From Arthrobacter sp. CJ23 (GTDB lineage: Bacteria > Actinomycetota > Actinomycetes > Actinomycetales > Micrococcaceae), in assembly GCF_024741795.1 (NCBI RefSeq), contig NZ_CP102950.1, positions 1,178,001-1,242,000 on the forward strand: a stretch of DNA of 64,000 nt, written 5' to 3'. The notes under the pieces were generated by a model. The model was given only the letters and a program-made list of their open reading frames with translations, had not been told where the DNA came from and searched no databases. The position numbers were made by a program, and so were the translations under genes. Of the stretch, positions 28,526 through 38,226 are shown one piece after another. Each line of letters starts with the position of its first letter. Position 1 is the stretch's first letter.

Positions 28526-29980
28526 CTATTCTCCTCGGAGGACTTCGATGGGACGGATGCGGGCCGTCAGCAGCGCGGGGATGAGCGCGCCCACTACGGC
28601 CACCGCGAACACTGCGGCGATGCCGGCGGCGATGACGCCGGGGGAGGCGCTCGCCGTGACGGAGGTGAGCAGCTGGGTGGCCCCGCCGAAGGGGTTCCCG
28701 CCGGGGCCAGCGGCGCCGCCGCCCGGAAAGCCGCCGCCGGCGATACCGCCGGCAACGCGCTGGCCGGCGCCCGCCGTCGTCGTGGTGGTGGCGCTGGAAC
28801 TGATCAGCGCGGACGCGATGCTGCCGCTGGCGAAGGACGCGACGGCGGCGCCCACCATGCTGCCCATGGCCACCAGGACCAGGGACTCGAGCACGAACTG
28901 CAGCCCGATGGTGCGGTTGCGGGCCCCGATCGCCTTGAGCACGCCGATTTCGCTGCGGCGCTCGCGGACCAGCATCACCATGATGAGCAGGATGATGAGC
29001 CCGGCCGTGGCCAGAGCCGCGATGAACGCGACGAGGGAGATGTTCTTGACGCTGTCGAGGGAGCTGACGGCGGTTTGCAGGTTGCGCTGGCCCTGCGTGA
29101 CGTCGGCCTTGTCCGTGCCGAGGGCGGCCTGGACGGCGGTCTTGGCGGCGTCCACGTTTTCCATGCTGTTGACCGTGACGATCATGCTGGAGAGCTCGTC
29201 CGGGGCTTCGGCCAGGGCCTGGGCCTCGGGCAGGGTCAGGTAGACGGCGTTGTTGCCGAAGGCGGTGCCGGCGTCGAAGATGCCCGCCACGGTGTAGCTC
29301 TTGTCCTGGATGGTGAACGTGGAGCCGACGCTGAGCGAATTCTTCTCGGCGAGCGTGGTGCCGACGAGCGCCGTGGCTTGGGCGGCGCCGTAGTCGCCCA
29401 GGCCGGTGCCGCTGGTGATGTCCAGGGCCTTGCCGGTGCTGTCCACCTCGGCGCCGATGCCGGTGGCCGTGATGGGAAGCGTGAAGGTGCGCGCGGGCTG
29501 GGTGCCTCCTGTTGAGCCCGTGCCGCCGCTGGAGTTGTTGCGGTTGCCGAGGGTGCCGGCGTCGATGGCCGCCGTGAGGTTGGTGCTGACGGCGGTGGCC
29601 TGCCCGCCGGGACCGCCCGCGCCGCCCGGACCGGCAGCGGTGGTGCCGCCCGCGCCCGTGGTGGCGTCCGTCGTCGTGGTCTGCAGGCGGAGGGCCTTGG
29701 TGCCCACCACAGAGGAAACGTTGGGGACGGCCGCCGCCGTCGCAGCCTCGGCCGAGGTGAGCGGCTCGCCGCCACCTTCGAAGCCCTGGCCGCCCGCCGG
29801 GTTGACCGTGAGCGTGGTGCCCACCGAGGCGTTGAGCTCCTGGACCTTGGCACCCACGGCCTGGTTGGCCACGAGCATGGCCAATGCCAGGCCGATGGCG
29901 ACGGCCAGCACGGCCACCACCGCCGCGGTTCTGATCTTGTTGCGGAAGGCATTGCCTACGCTTCGGGCGAGGACGCTCAC
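28526..29980 (-). CDS. ABC transporter permease, MacB/FtsX-like
   Basis: A 484-residue permease. It has an N-terminal segment (KIRTAAVVAVLAVAIGLALA), an extracytoplasmic domain with low-complexity Gly/Ala/Thr stretches (about 90-165), and C-terminal segments including ERRSEIGVLKAIGARNRTIG, the family signature. A second Gly-rich insert lies between the last two segments (about 395-440). The start is GTG at 29980, with AAGGAG 5 bases upstream. First gene of a two-gene operon with the ATPase; no adaptor is present. The repeated Gly-rich loops are unusual for the core family and probably variable. Confidence 0.88.
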   Translation of the reverse strand: MSVLARSVGNAFRNKIRTAAVVAVLAVAIGLALAMLVANQAVGAKVQELNASVGTTLTVNPAGGQGFEGGGEPLTSAEAATAAAVPNVSSVVGTKALRLQTTTTDATTGAGGTTAAGPGGAGGPGGQATAVSTNLTAAIDAGTLGNRNNSSGGTGSTGGTQPARTFTLPITATGIGAEVDSTGKALDITSGTGLGDYGAAQATALVGTTLAEKNSLSVGSTFTIQDKSYTVAGIFDAGTAFGNNAVYLTLPEAQALAEAPDELSSMIVTVNSMENVDAAKTAVQAALGTDKADVTQGQRNLQTAVSSLDSVKNISLVAFIAALATAGLIILLIMVMLVRERRSEIGVLKAIGARNRTIGLQFVLESLVLVAMGSMVGAAVASFASGSIASALISSSATTTTTAGAGQRVAGGIAGGGFPGGGAAGPGGNPFGGATQLLTSVTASASPGVIAAGIAAVFAVAVVGALIPALLTARIRPIEVLRGE

Positions 29981-30134
29981 ATTTCTCCTTGGGACCTGGC
30001 CCGCCTGATGCAGGGCCTCTGCTCCCACAGTGCTGAGCGCTGCTGTGCGGGGACGGTGGTGTTCCTATGCGTGGGCTGTGAAGCGTGTGGCAGGACCGGG
30101 CAGCCGTCCGGCCAAAAGCACGCGGGCACAGCGA

Positions 30135-30170
30135 AGGCCCCGGTCCGCCGTTGCTGGCGGCCCGGGGCCT
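30135..30170 (-). terminator. Terminator hairpin downstream of the sugar-binding protein gene
   Basis: Inverted repeat AGGCCCCGGTCCGCC / GGCGGCCCGGGGCCT with one mismatch and a 6-base loop, 27 bases past the stop at 30198. Confidence 0.75.
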
Positions 30171-30197
30171 GGCTGTCGGGAGACTGCCCGGGGGCGA

Positions 30198-31292
30198 CTA
30201 CTTGGTGATCGGGCCGAGAACCGGATCGTCCGTGTAGGCCGTCTTGACGTTGGCCTGGGTCACGATCGCCGGCGGCAGCAGGAACGCCGGGACGCGCTTG
30301 AACTCGTTCTTGTAGTTGCGGTTGTCGTTGATTTCCAAGGCGACGCCAAGCTGCAGGTCCTTGATCATGGTGATGGTGTGTTCCACGATCTTGCGGGTGT
30401 CCTTGTTGATGGTGGAGTACTGCTCGCCCGCCATGATGGACTTCACGGATTCCACCTCGGAGTCCTGTCCGGTGACCACCGGAACCTGCTTGCCGGCGCT
30501 CTTGATGGAGGTGATGACGGCGCGGGCAAGGGTGTCGTTGGGGGACAGCACGCCGTCCAGCTCAGTGGAGGAGTAGCTGCCGGAGAGCAGGGAGTCCATC
30601 CGCTTCTGGGCGTTTTCCGCCTTCCAGTCCTGCGTGACCGCCTTCTGGAAGTCGGCCTGTCCGGAGACAACCTTCAGGGTGCCGTCGTCGATCTTCGGCT
30701 GCAGGACGCTCATGGCACCATCGAAGAACACCTTCGAGTTGGCGTCGTCCGGGGAACCAGCGAAGAGCTCCACGTTGTATGGCCCCGCCTTCTTGGCCTG
30801 CATGCCGGCCAGCAGCGCCTGGCCCTGCAGTTCACCGACCTTGAAGTTGTCGTAGGCCACGTAGTAGTCCACGGCCTTGGTGTTGGTCAGCATCCGGTCA
30901 TAGGCAATGATGACTGCGCCGGCGTCCTTGGCCTGCTGCAGCTGCGTGCCCAGCTGGGCACCGTCAACGGCACCCACCACGATCACCTTGGCGCCGGAGG
31001 TGATCATCGTGGAGATCTGGTTCTGCTGGTCCGGAACACCATTGTTGGCGAACTGCACGTTGGCCTTGAAACCTGCCGAGGACAGGCCATCGTTGAACAG
31101 CTTCTCTGCCAGCGTCCAGTTCTCACTGGTCTTCTTGGGAAGCGCGACGCCGATCACGGAGTCCTGCGCGAAACCGGACAGTGCGGTGCCCGCCTTGGCG
31201 GCTTCGGCGTCGACGTCGGACCGGCCGCATCCTGTCAGGGAGAGCGTGGCGACAGCCGCGAGGACGGTCAGGGTCTTTGCGATTTTACGCAT
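30198..31292 (-). CDS. chvE: Sugar ABC transporter substrate-binding lipoprotein (ChvE/multiple-monosaccharide type)
   Basis: A 364-residue periplasmic-binding-protein type 1 lipoprotein. The signal has lipobox LSLTGC (Cys near residue 22). Segments such as SENWTLAEKLFNDGL, AYDRMLTNTKAVDYYVAYDN and FAGSPDDANSKVFFDGAM are typical of the ChvE/xylose-binding group. It captures a monosaccharide (xylose, arabinose, galactose or glucose are possible) for the permease and ATPase encoded upstream. I chose ATG at 31292 as the signal-peptide start. It is the last gene of the operon mmsA-mmsB-chvE, which ends at a hairpin. Confidence 0.88.
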   Translation of the reverse strand: MRKIAKTLTVLAAVATLSLTGCGRSDVDAEAAKAGTALSGFAQDSVIGVALPKKTSENWTLAEKLFNDGLSSAGFKANVQFANNGVPDQQNQISTMITSGAKVIVVGAVDGAQLGTQLQQAKDAGAVIIAYDRMLTNTKAVDYYVAYDNFKVGELQGQALLAGMQAKKAGPYNVELFAGSPDDANSKVFFDGAMSVLQPKIDDGTLKVVSGQADFQKAVTQDWKAENAQKRMDSLLSGSYSSTELDGVLSPNDTLARAVITSIKSAGKQVPVVTGQDSEVESVKSIMAGEQYSTINKDTRKIVEHTITMIKDLQLGVALEINDNRNYKNEFKRVPAFLLPPAIVTQANVKTAYTDDPVLGPITK

Positions 31293-31348
31293 ATGGGTGT
31301 CTCTTTCTTGGTCCAATAGCAGCCGGCTGCACCGGCCGCCGTCGCGGT

Positions 31349-32638
31349 CTATTTGGCTGACTCGGCTGGTTCTGCGGGGTGGATGATGTCGGAGATCTTT
31401 TCGATCTCTTTTTCCGTGGTGGGCGGCTGGTTGGAGCGCAGGCCGTTCATGAGCATCCCGATGATGGAGCGGCGGCCCTGGCTCTTGTTGTACACATCGA
31501 TGGCCACGGCGATCAGGAGCACCAGACCCTTGATGATCGACTGCAGGTCGGCGCCCACGCTGAGCAGCTGGAGGCCGTTGTTCAGCACCGCCATGACCAG
31601 GCCACCGACGATGGAGCCGATCACGGTGCCGACGCCGCCGCTCACTGCGGCGCCGCCGATGAAGACGGCGGCAATGGCATCAAGTTCCCAGCCGATGCCG
31701 TCGGCCGGACCGGAGCTGGTGGAACGGGCCACGAACATCATGCCGGCCAGCGCGGCCATGATGGACATGTTCATCATGACCATGAAGTTGACCTTCTTGG
31801 ACTGCACGCCGGACAGTTCGGCCGCGTGGCGGTTGCCACCCACGGCGTAGACGTGGCGGCCCAGGATGGTCTTGCTGGTGATGAACACGTAGAGCGCCAC
31901 CAGGCCCACCAGGATGAGGCCGGAGACGGGGAAGGAGGTTCCGTAGCGGCCGGTGGAGAACAGCCAGGTGACGTACAGGATGGCGCCGGAGAGCAGCACG
32001 AGCCGCACCACGGGAACCCAGAGCGGGTCCGGGGTGGCGCCGGTGCGGGCCGCGACGCGGCGGTTGCGGAGTTCCGAGAAGACCAGAGCGGCGATCAACA
32101 GGAAACCGAGGATGACGGTGGGGGCGTTGTAGCGGGCGAAGTCGCCAATTTCCGGCAGGAAGCCCGCTCCCATGGCACGGAATTCGTCGGGCACCGGCAC
32201 GGTCAGGGACTTGCCCACGAACTGGTTGGCGCCGCGGAACAGCAGCATGCCGGCCAGGGTGACGATGAACGCGGGAATGCCCACGTAGGCCACCCAGAAG
32301 CCCTGCCAGGCGCCGATGACGGCGCCCAGGGCCAGGCCGAGCAGGATGCCGAGATACCAGGGGATGCCCCAGTCGCGCATGGCGATGGCCACCACGATGC
32401 CGACGGCGGCTGCCACGGAGCCCACGGACAGGTCGATGTGGCCGGCGATGATGACCAGCACCATGCCGATGGCCAGGACCAGGATGTAGGAGTTGCCGTT
32501 GAACAGGTTGATCATGTTGGTGGGCGTCAGGACCTTGCCGCCGGTGAAAAGCTGGAAGAACAGCACGAGTGCCACGAGGGCAATGATCATGCCGAACTGG
32601 CGGGTGTCACCGCCGAAAATCCTTTTGAGTGCATTCAT
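31349..32638 (-). CDS. mmsB: Multiple-monosaccharide ABC transporter permease
   Basis: A 429-residue polytopic membrane protein with about ten segments. The family pattern VLAIGMVLVIIAGHIDLSVG appears near residues 53-72. The C-terminal domain has AVGGNRHAAELSGV and FIGGAAVSGGVGTVIGSIVG, the EAA-like coupling region. The pattern is that of the GguB/MmsB family. It forms the pore of a CUT2-type sugar importer with the ATPase at 32658. The ~20-base gaps on either side indicate a single operon. Confidence 0.9.
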   Translation of the reverse strand: MNALKRIFGGDTRQFGMIIALVALVLFFQLFTGGKVLTPTNMINLFNGNSYILVLAIGMVLVIIAGHIDLSVGSVAAAVGIVVAIAMRDWGIPWYLGILLGLALGAVIGAWQGFWVAYVGIPAFIVTLAGMLLFRGANQFVGKSLTVPVPDEFRAMGAGFLPEIGDFARYNAPTVILGFLLIAALVFSELRNRRVAARTGATPDPLWVPVVRLVLLSGAILYVTWLFSTGRYGTSFPVSGLILVGLVALYVFITSKTILGRHVYAVGGNRHAAELSGVQSKKVNFMVMMNMSIMAALAGMMFVARSTSSGPADGIGWELDAIAAVFIGGAAVSGGVGTVIGSIVGGLVMAVLNNGLQLLSVGADLQSIIKGLVLLIAVAIDVYNKSQGRRSIIGMLMNGLRSNQPPTTEKEIEKISDIIHPAEPAESAK

Positions 32639-32657
32639 AGTGGTTCCGTCCTCGGGC

Positions 32658-34244
32658 TTAAGCGGTCTGTGCTGTGGGGGCGGCGTTGTTGCCGCTGCGG
32701 GTGGCTGAGGTCATGAGGCGCATCAGGTTTTCCTGGGTGGCCTGTTCCTTGTCCAGGACCCCCGTGATGGCGCCTTCAAAAATGGTGTAGATCCGGTCCG
32801 AGAGGCCCAGGAGCTCGGGCAGTTCGGAGGAGATCACAATGACTCCCTTTCCCTGCTGGGCCAGCTGCTGGATGATGCCGTAGATCTCGTACTTGGCGCC
32901 GACGTCGATGCCGCGCGTTGGTTCGTCGAGGATGAGCAGGTCCGGGTCGGTGAACATCCACTTGGCCAGGACCACTTTTTGCTGGTTGCCGCCGGAGAGC
33001 TTGGCCACGCCTTCGTTCACCGTGGGCGCCTTGGTCCGCAGGCTCTTGCGGTACCCCTCGGCCACCGTGAATTCCCGCCGCTTGTCCACCACCAGGCCCT
33101 TGGTGATGGCCTTGAGGTTCGCCGCCACAGTGGTGGTCTTGATGTCGTCCAGCAGGTTCAGGCCCAGGCTCTTGCGGTCCTCCGTCACATAGGCCAGCCC
33201 GGCCTTGATGGCCTGCGGGACGTTCCTGATGTGGATTTCCTCGCCGTTCTTGAAGACCTTCCCGGAGATGAAGTTGCCGTAGGAGCGGCCGAAGAGGGAG
33301 CGGGCGAGTTCGGTGCGGCCCGCGCCCATGAGCCCGGCGAAACCCACGATCTCGCCGCGGCGCACGGTGAAGCTCGAGTCCTTGCAGACGAGCCGGTCCG
33401 CCACCTGCGGGTGGCCGACGGTCCAGCCGCGGACCTCGAACAGCACCTCGCCGATGTCCGGAACGTGCTCCGGGAAGCGCGATTCGAGCGAGCGGCCCAC
33501 CATGCCCTTGATGATCCGGTCCTCGTCCACACCATCGGCAACGACGTTGAGGGTCTCGATCGACTTGCCGTCACGGATAATGGTGATCTCGTCCGCGATC
33601 TGCTCGATCTCGTTGAGCTTGTGGGAAATGATGATCGAGGTGATGCCCCTGCCCTTGAGGCCCAGCATCAGGTCCAGCAGGTGCTGGGAGTCCGATTCGT
33701 TCAGGGCCGCGGTGGGCTCGTCCAGGATCAGGAGCTTCACGGACTTGTTCAGGGCCTTGGCGATTTCCACCAGCTGCTGCTTGCCGACGCCGATTTCCTT
33801 GACGGGGGTGTCCGGATCCTCGCGCAGGCCCACGCGGGCCAGCAGCTCGATGGACCGCTGGCGGGCCTCGCCCCAGTTGATCACTCCGCGGCGGGCCGGC
33901 TCGTTGCCCAGGAAGATGTTCTCCATGATGGAGAGCTCCGGGATCAGGGCCAGTTCCTGGTGGATGATCACGATGCCGGCGGCTTCACTGGCGCGGATGT
34001 CCTTGAACTGCTGGACTTCTGCCTGGTAGACGATGTCGCCGGTGTAGCTGCCGTAGGGGTAGACGCCGGAGAGGACCTTCATCAGGGTGGACTTGCCGGC
34101 GCCGTTCTCACCGCAGATTGCGTGGATTTCACCTGCCTTGACCCGCAGGTTCACGTTGGACAGAGCCTTCACGCCCGGGAATTCCTTGGTGATGGATTGC
34201 ATCTCCAGGATGACCGGGCCGCCTTGCGTATCGGGGTTCGTCAT
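32658..34244 (-). CDS. mmsA: Multiple-monosaccharide ABC transporter ATP-binding protein
   Basis: A 528-residue CUT2 ATPase with two fused ABC domains. The first has Walker [14 protein letters not shown] and Walker [15 protein letters not shown]. The second has the degenerate Walker region [16 protein letters not shown], then signature LSGGNQQKV and [14 protein letters not shown]. This is the MmsA/GguA layout. First gene of the sugar-import operon. Its upstream region contains a palindromic motif shared with the promoter of the ROK gene, suggesting ROK control. Confidence 0.92.
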   Translation of the reverse strand: MTNPDTQGGPVILEMQSITKEFPGVKALSNVNLRVKAGEIHAICGENGAGKSTLMKVLSGVYPYGSYTGDIVYQAEVQQFKDIRASEAAGIVIIHQELALIPELSIMENIFLGNEPARRGVINWGEARQRSIELLARVGLREDPDTPVKEIGVGKQQLVEIAKALNKSVKLLILDEPTAALNESDSQHLLDLMLGLKGRGITSIIISHKLNEIEQIADEITIIRDGKSIETLNVVADGVDEDRIIKGMVGRSLESRFPEHVPDIGEVLFEVRGWTVGHPQVADRLVCKDSSFTVRRGEIVGFAGLMGAGRTELARSLFGRSYGNFISGKVFKNGEEIHIRNVPQAIKAGLAYVTEDRKSLGLNLLDDIKTTTVAANLKAITKGLVVDKRREFTVAEGYRKSLRTKAPTVNEGVAKLSGGNQQKVVLAKWMFTDPDLLILDEPTRGIDVGAKYEIYGIIQQLAQQGKGVIVISSELPELLGLSDRIYTIFEGAITGVLDKEQATQENLMRLMTSATRSGNNAAPTAQTA

Positions 34245-34335
34245 GAGCCCTCACGCCTCCAATGCATGACTTCGTTGTCGTCCCCGTTTGAACGGGCTGT
34301 CTGATCAGAAAGTAAACTGGATCACAGGTCTTGTC

Positions 34336-34353
34336 GTCAAGACTTGAACGCAA
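34336..34353. promoter_or_regulatory. ROK operator candidate upstream of mmsA
   Basis: GTCAAGACTTGAACGCAA, containing the palindrome TCAAGACTTGA, lies 92 bases upstream of the mmsA start. A near copy lies upstream of the ROK gene (35606). Read on the minus strand it includes TTGACG, a possible -35 box, so binding could block transcription. Confidence 0.5.
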
Positions 34354-34383
34354 GAACCGCGTGTCGGCCCGCGTGTCGGCCTG

Positions 34384-35574
34384 TCAGTTCCGCGTGATTC
34401 CGGCCTGCTGGAACACCAGGGCGGCAGCGCCCAGGGCCTCGGCGCGGGCGCCCAGGGAGGACATCGCGAGGTGCGTGGATTCGCCCACCACGGGTACCGC
34501 ATGGCGCACCAGGCCGCGCCTGATGGGGTCCAGCAGCAGGTCACCGAGCCCGGCCAGCGGGCCGCCCACCACGATCACCTCGGGGTTGATCAGGTTGGCG
34601 ACATTGCCCAGGGCGCGGCCCACGGCGAGGCCGGCGTCGTCCACGATCCGCTGGGTCGCGTTGTCCCCGGCCAGGCAGTTGCGCACGATCGCCTCGGGCG
34701 TCAGGAGCTCCTCCCGGCCCCGCCCCAGGAGCTCGATCATGGTGGTGGTGGAGGCGATGGTTTCGAGGCAGCCGCGGTTGCCACAGCGGCAGATGAGACC
34801 GTGTTCGTGGATGGTGGCGTGGCCGATTTCGCCGGTGATTCCCACGTTCCCGTAGTACGGTGCGCCGTTGAGGATGAGGCCGGCGCCGATGCCCGAACCG
34901 ATCTTCAGGAACATCAGGTTGGCGACGCCGCTGTGCGGCCCCCACGTGACCTCGGATAGGGCGCCCAGATTGGCGTCGTTGTCAACAAACACGGGGAATT
35001 GAAGGGCTTCCTCGAGCCGGTGGAGGATGTCGATTCCCACCCATTCCGGCAGGATCGCGCCCTGTGCCACGGTGCCGGTGCGGCGGTCGATGGGGCCCGG
35101 AATGCCGGCCCCCGCACCCACCACCGCGCGCCGTTCCACGCCGCTTTCGCGCAGCAGCTTTTCGAGCAGCCCGACGGCGGCCGAGATGCCTTCCTCTGCG
35201 TGGTGGCCCAAGGGAAGTTCGACGGATTCCTCGGCGATGATGTTGTAGCCCAGCGAGGCCAGCACCACGCGCAGGTGGCGGCGGCCGAAGTCGATCCCGA
35301 CGGCCACCGCACCGTTGCTGTTGAGCCTCACGTTGAGTGCCCGGCGGCCGGAGCTCGTGGTGGGTTCCGTGGACACGAGCCCGGCATCCTGCATGATCTT
35401 GACGATGTTCGACACCGTGGCCGTGGACAGGCCCGTCTGCCGCGACAGCTCGGCCTGGGTGGATGGCCCGCTCAGGAGGCATTCGATGATGCGCTGCTGG
35501 TTGAGGTGGCGCAGGGCTGACTGCGAGCCTGGGTTCCTGGGTGGGCTCTTCGTCGAGCGCTGCGTTGCGGGCAT
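34384..35574 (-). CDS. ROK-family transcriptional regulator
   Basis: A 396-residue ROK repressor. The N-terminal winged helix-turn-helix is about 20-75 (QAELSRQTGLSTATVSNIV). The ROK sugar-kinase fold has VAVGIDFGRRHLRVVLA, the GIPGPIDRRTG segment, and the zinc motif CRCGNRGCLETIAS (with the upstream His). Such regulators bind sugars and control uptake operons such as xyl, nag or mms. It lies immediately downstream of the sugar-import operon on the same strand direction but is separately promoted. Its own upstream region carries the shared operator motif, suggesting autoregulation. Start is ATG at 35574. Confidence 0.9.
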   Translation of the reverse strand: MPATQRSTKSPPRNPGSQSALRHLNQQRIIECLLSGPSTQAELSRQTGLSTATVSNIVKIMQDAGLVSTEPTTSSGRRALNVRLNSNGAVAVGIDFGRRHLRVVLASLGYNIIAEESVELPLGHHAEEGISAAVGLLEKLLRESGVERRAVVGAGAGIPGPIDRRTGTVAQGAILPEWVGIDILHRLEEALQFPVFVDNDANLGALSEVTWGPHSGVANLMFLKIGSGIGAGLILNGAPYYGNVGITGEIGHATIHEHGLICRCGNRGCLETIASTTTMIELLGRGREELLTPEAIVRNCLAGDNATQRIVDDAGLAVGRALGNVANLINPEVIVVGGPLAGLGDLLLDPIRRGLVRHAVPVVGESTHLAMSSLGARAEALGAAALVFQQAGITRN

Positions 35575-35605
35575 GAAAGACAGCGTGCCGCAAAGCATCC
35601 TTGGA

Positions 35606-35623
35606 GTCAAGAAATGAACGCAA
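35606..35623. promoter_or_regulatory. ROK operator candidate upstream of the ROK gene
   Basis: GTCAAGAAATGAACGCAA lies 31 bases upstream of the ROK start. It matches the mmsA upstream site at all but two of 18 positions. The palindrome is less perfect here. Confidence 0.5.
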
Positions 35624-35809
35624 AACCGGAGCGGCCCCGGGGCATCATGAAAAGCGCGACCCGGCCGGACCGGCAAGGGCGATGTGTCCCGGAGCGCCCG
35701 CCCGCGGGTCCATTTGCCCCGTGGGCGTGGCCCTGGGGCTGGCTACGCTGGAAACAAGAACAGTCCCCGACGGCGAGAATCCCGGGGAACAGGCGCTATC
35801 AAGGTGGTA

Positions 35810-36622
35810 ATGATGCTGCTATCCGTCCTGCAGGCCAACGCGGCAGTCCTGGACGTCGAGGCCAATCTGCGGACAATCGACGCAGCAGCCCTGCGCTCCT
35901 CCCAGGCCGGCGCCGGGCTCCTCCTGACGCCCGAACTTTTCCCCGTGGGCTACGCCCCGCTGCGGCTCCATGCCGAATTCGATCCGGCTGCCCTCCCCGG
36001 TATCCGGGAGCGCCTGGCCGGCATCGCCCGGGCCCACGGCATCGGCCTGGTTTACAGCCTCCCGGCCGTTTCCCCCGACGGCGGGTGGCACATCACCGCC
36101 ACGCTCATCGATTCCCGGGGAACGGAGCTGCTGCACTACGCCAAGGTACACCTCTTCGGCGCGGAGGAACGCAAGGCCTTTTCGGCCGCCCAAGCAGCCC
36201 CCGGCGTCGTGGATTTCAACGGCATCCGGACTTCGCTGCTGATCTGCTACGACGTCGAGTTCCCCGAGGCGGTCCGCGCCGCGGCCACCCGCGGGGCCGA
36301 ACTGCTGCTGGTGCCCACGGCGCTGTCCGCCGGATTCGATGCCGTGCCGCAGCTGCTGATCCGGGCCAGGGCGCTCGAAAGCCAGCTCAACATCGCCTAC
36401 GCCAACCACAGCGGGCACGAGGACACCTACGAGTTCGGCGGCGGCAGCGTCGTGGCAGGTCCGGACGGCGCCCTGCTCGCCGCCGCAGGGGACTCCGCGG
36501 TGCTGTTGTTCGCCGAGGTCTCCACCGGGAGCGTGCACACGGCCCGGGAGCAGGTGCCGTACCTGCGGGAACGCCGCCCGGAGCTCTACGGTGCCTGGGA
36601 GTCGGGCTTGGATACTCCCTAG
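35810..36622 (+). CDS. Nitrilase-superfamily amidohydrolase resembling DavA (5-aminovaleramide amidohydrolase)
   Basis: A 270-residue carbon-nitrogen hydrolase with the complete Glu-Lys-Cys triad: E42 (TPELFP), K112 (YAKVHLFG) and C146 (LICYDVEFPE). The blocks KVHLFG, ICYDVEFPE, LVPTALSAGFD and YANHSG match my recollection of Pseudomonas DavA. DavA hydrolyses 5-aminovaleramide to 5-aminovalerate and ammonia. A DavB-like gene lies about 5 kb away in the same cluster, which is the reason for proposing this substrate rather than another amide. AAGG is 5 bases before the first of two ATG codons. It converges on the PucR gene, and the two stops share CTAG (36619-36622). Confidence 0.82.
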   Translation: MMLLSVLQANAAVLDVEANLRTIDAAALRSSQAGAGLLLTPELFPVGYAPLRLHAEFDPAALPGIRERLAGIARAHGIGLVYSLPAVSPDGGWHITATLIDSRGTELLHYAKVHLFGAEERKAFSAAQAAPGVVDFNGIRTSLLICYDVEFPEAVRAAATRGAELLLVPTALSAGFDAVPQLLIRARALESQLNIAYANHSGHEDTYEFGGGSVVAGPDGALLAAAGDSAVLLFAEVSTGSVHTAREQVPYLRERRPELYGAWESGLDTP

Positions 36623-38226
36623 GCCTCCCCGGCCCGCAGCAGTTCCTCCGTGTACTGCAGGGCAATCCACAGCTCGGCGCGCACTTGCGCCTGGTTCAGG
36701 TCCATCTCCAGCAGCTCGGCCAGGATGCCGATCTGGCGCCGCACGCTGTTGCGGTGCAGGCCGAGCAGCTTTGCCGAACCGTCCCAGCTGCCGTTTTCGC
36801 CGAGCCAGCCGCGCAAGACCCCCAGGAGCGGATCGCGCCGCTCGGGCTCCAGTGCCAGCACAGGCTGCAGCAAGCGCTGAGCAAGCATGGTGCCCGCCTC
36901 CCGGCCCAGCAGCCCGGCGACGGACCACGTGACCTCATCCACCCGGGCGCTCCTGCCGCTGGACTGCACGCGCGCCCGCAGCGACGTGGCCCGCTGGTAG
37001 GCGGCCGCCAACCCTGCCAGCTCCGTGGGGTCGCCGATCACCAGGCGCCAGCCCAGTTTTTCGACGTCCGCCAGCAGGGCGTCGTCCACCTTGAGCCGGG
37101 TGACCGCCGTGAAGCCGTAGTCCGTGATCTCCACGAGCTTTGTGTCGAACATTCGCCGCCACTGCAGCAGCTCCCGCACCGGGCCGTCGCCGGCGGGCCA
37201 GTCCGGCGCATCCACCTTGATGCCCTGGACCACGCGCATGGGGGCCGAACGGGTGGAGGACAGGCTCTGCGCAAGGAGGTCCTTGAGGCCATTGACGTGC
37301 CGGGTGCCGCCGCTGCTGAGGCTTTCCGGATGCAATAGCATAGCCGTGGCCAGCTGGCTCGGGGCCAGTGAACCGCTGGTGCGCTGCCGCACCAGCAGCT
37401 CGAGCAGCCCGACGGCGGACTGCACCACGTTGTTCTGCGCCGGCGTCAGGGGAGCGTCGGAGCCCAGGATCAGCGCGCCCAGGTTGGCATCCTTGGTGCT
37501 GCGCAGCGGGTGGCCGAACACCCGGGCCGAGCCGGGGAGATCGAAACCGTCCATCTCCACGCGGGGCCCGCTGCCGGAGAGCAAGCGCTCCAGCATGGGG
37601 GCCAGCAGCGAAAGCTCGACGCCGGTGCTGCCGCCGGCGGCGTGCCCGCGCGCGCGGACCCTGCCGTCCGCACCGAGCAGCAGGGCCCACACGGGGGCCT
37701 GCCGAACCAGCACCGCGAGCAGCTCGTGTTCCGGGCGGGGGGAGAGAACCGCGCGCATGAGCTGGCGGTTGGTGTCGGCAAGCTGGCGGAACACCCTGGC
37801 GTTGTCCGATTCCAGGAGCTGGGAGAACTCCAGCCCGATCGCGGCGAACGGGATCGACTCCGGGACCTCCAGCAGCGTCAGATTGTGGCGCCGGCAGGCC
37901 TCGAGCAGTTCACGGGGTACGGCGTCGAAATAGGGCCGGATCCCGAAGCCAAGCGCCGCCACCTTGGCCCCCACCAGCCGCCGCACGTAGGCATCCACAT
38001 TTGTGCTGGAACCGCCCTCGCCCAGGAAGGGCAGCCCGGCCGTGAGCAGGAACTCGCCCTCCGGCAGGTAGGGGGTGGGGTCATCCAGCTCGCTGGGCTC
38101 CACCCAGCGCAGCAGCTCGGCGCCGCTGCCGCCGTCGTGAAGCATCTTCAACTCCGGCGGCAGCTGCTCCAGGAACTGCTCAAGCGTGACAAAGCTCAGG
38201 CGTGCGGCGGCGGGTTCAAGCGACAT
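36619..38226 (-). CDS. PucR-family transcriptional regulator
   Basis: A 535-residue regulator. The N-terminal PucR-type sensing domain is about 15-140 (LKMLHDGGSGAELLRWVEPSE, then YLPEGEFLLTAGLPF). The middle is a GAF-like region. The C-terminal helix-turn-helix of the PucR/CdaR group is about 480-530 (AKLLGLHRNSVRRQIGIL). It lies between DavA-like and racemase genes and is the obvious local regulator of the amino-acid cluster. Its start overlaps the racemase stop by 11 bases, so it is co-transcribed with alr. The ligand and operator are unknown. Confidence 0.87.
   Translation of the reverse strand: MSLEPAAARLSFVTLEQFLEQLPPELKMLHDGGSGAELLRWVEPSELDDPTPYLPEGEFLLTAGLPFLGEGGSSTNVDAYVRRLVGAKVAALGFGIRPYFDAVPRELLEACRRHNLTLLEVPESIPFAAIGLEFSQLLESDNARVFRQLADTNRQLMRAVLSPRPEHELLAVLVRQAPVWALLLGADGRVRARGHAAGGSTGVELSLLAPMLERLLSGSGPRVEMDGFDLPGSARVFGHPLRSTKDANLGALILGSDAPLTPAQNNVVQSAVGLLELLVRQRTSGSLAPSQLATAMLLHPESLSSGGTRHVNGLKDLLAQSLSSTRSAPMRVVQGIKVDAPDWPAGDGPVRELLQWRRMFDTKLVEITDYGFTAVTRLKVDDALLADVEKLGWRLVIGDPTELAGLAAAYQRATSLRARVQSSGRSARVDEVTWSVAGLLGREAGTMLAQRLLQPVLALEPERRDPLLGVLRGWLGENGSWDGSAKLLGLHRNSVRRQIGILAELLEMDLNQAQVRAELWIALQYTEELLRAGEA

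Noticed and set aside
30008..30208. Short plus-strand ORF between the export permease and the sugar-binding gene
   Set aside because: Cys- and Gly-rich with no family features, and it covers a terminator hairpin.
36619..36622. Shared CTAG containing the stops of the DavA-like and PucR genes
   Set aside because: CTAG is its own complement, so two convergent TAG stops can share it by chance; it is neat but not evidence of function.
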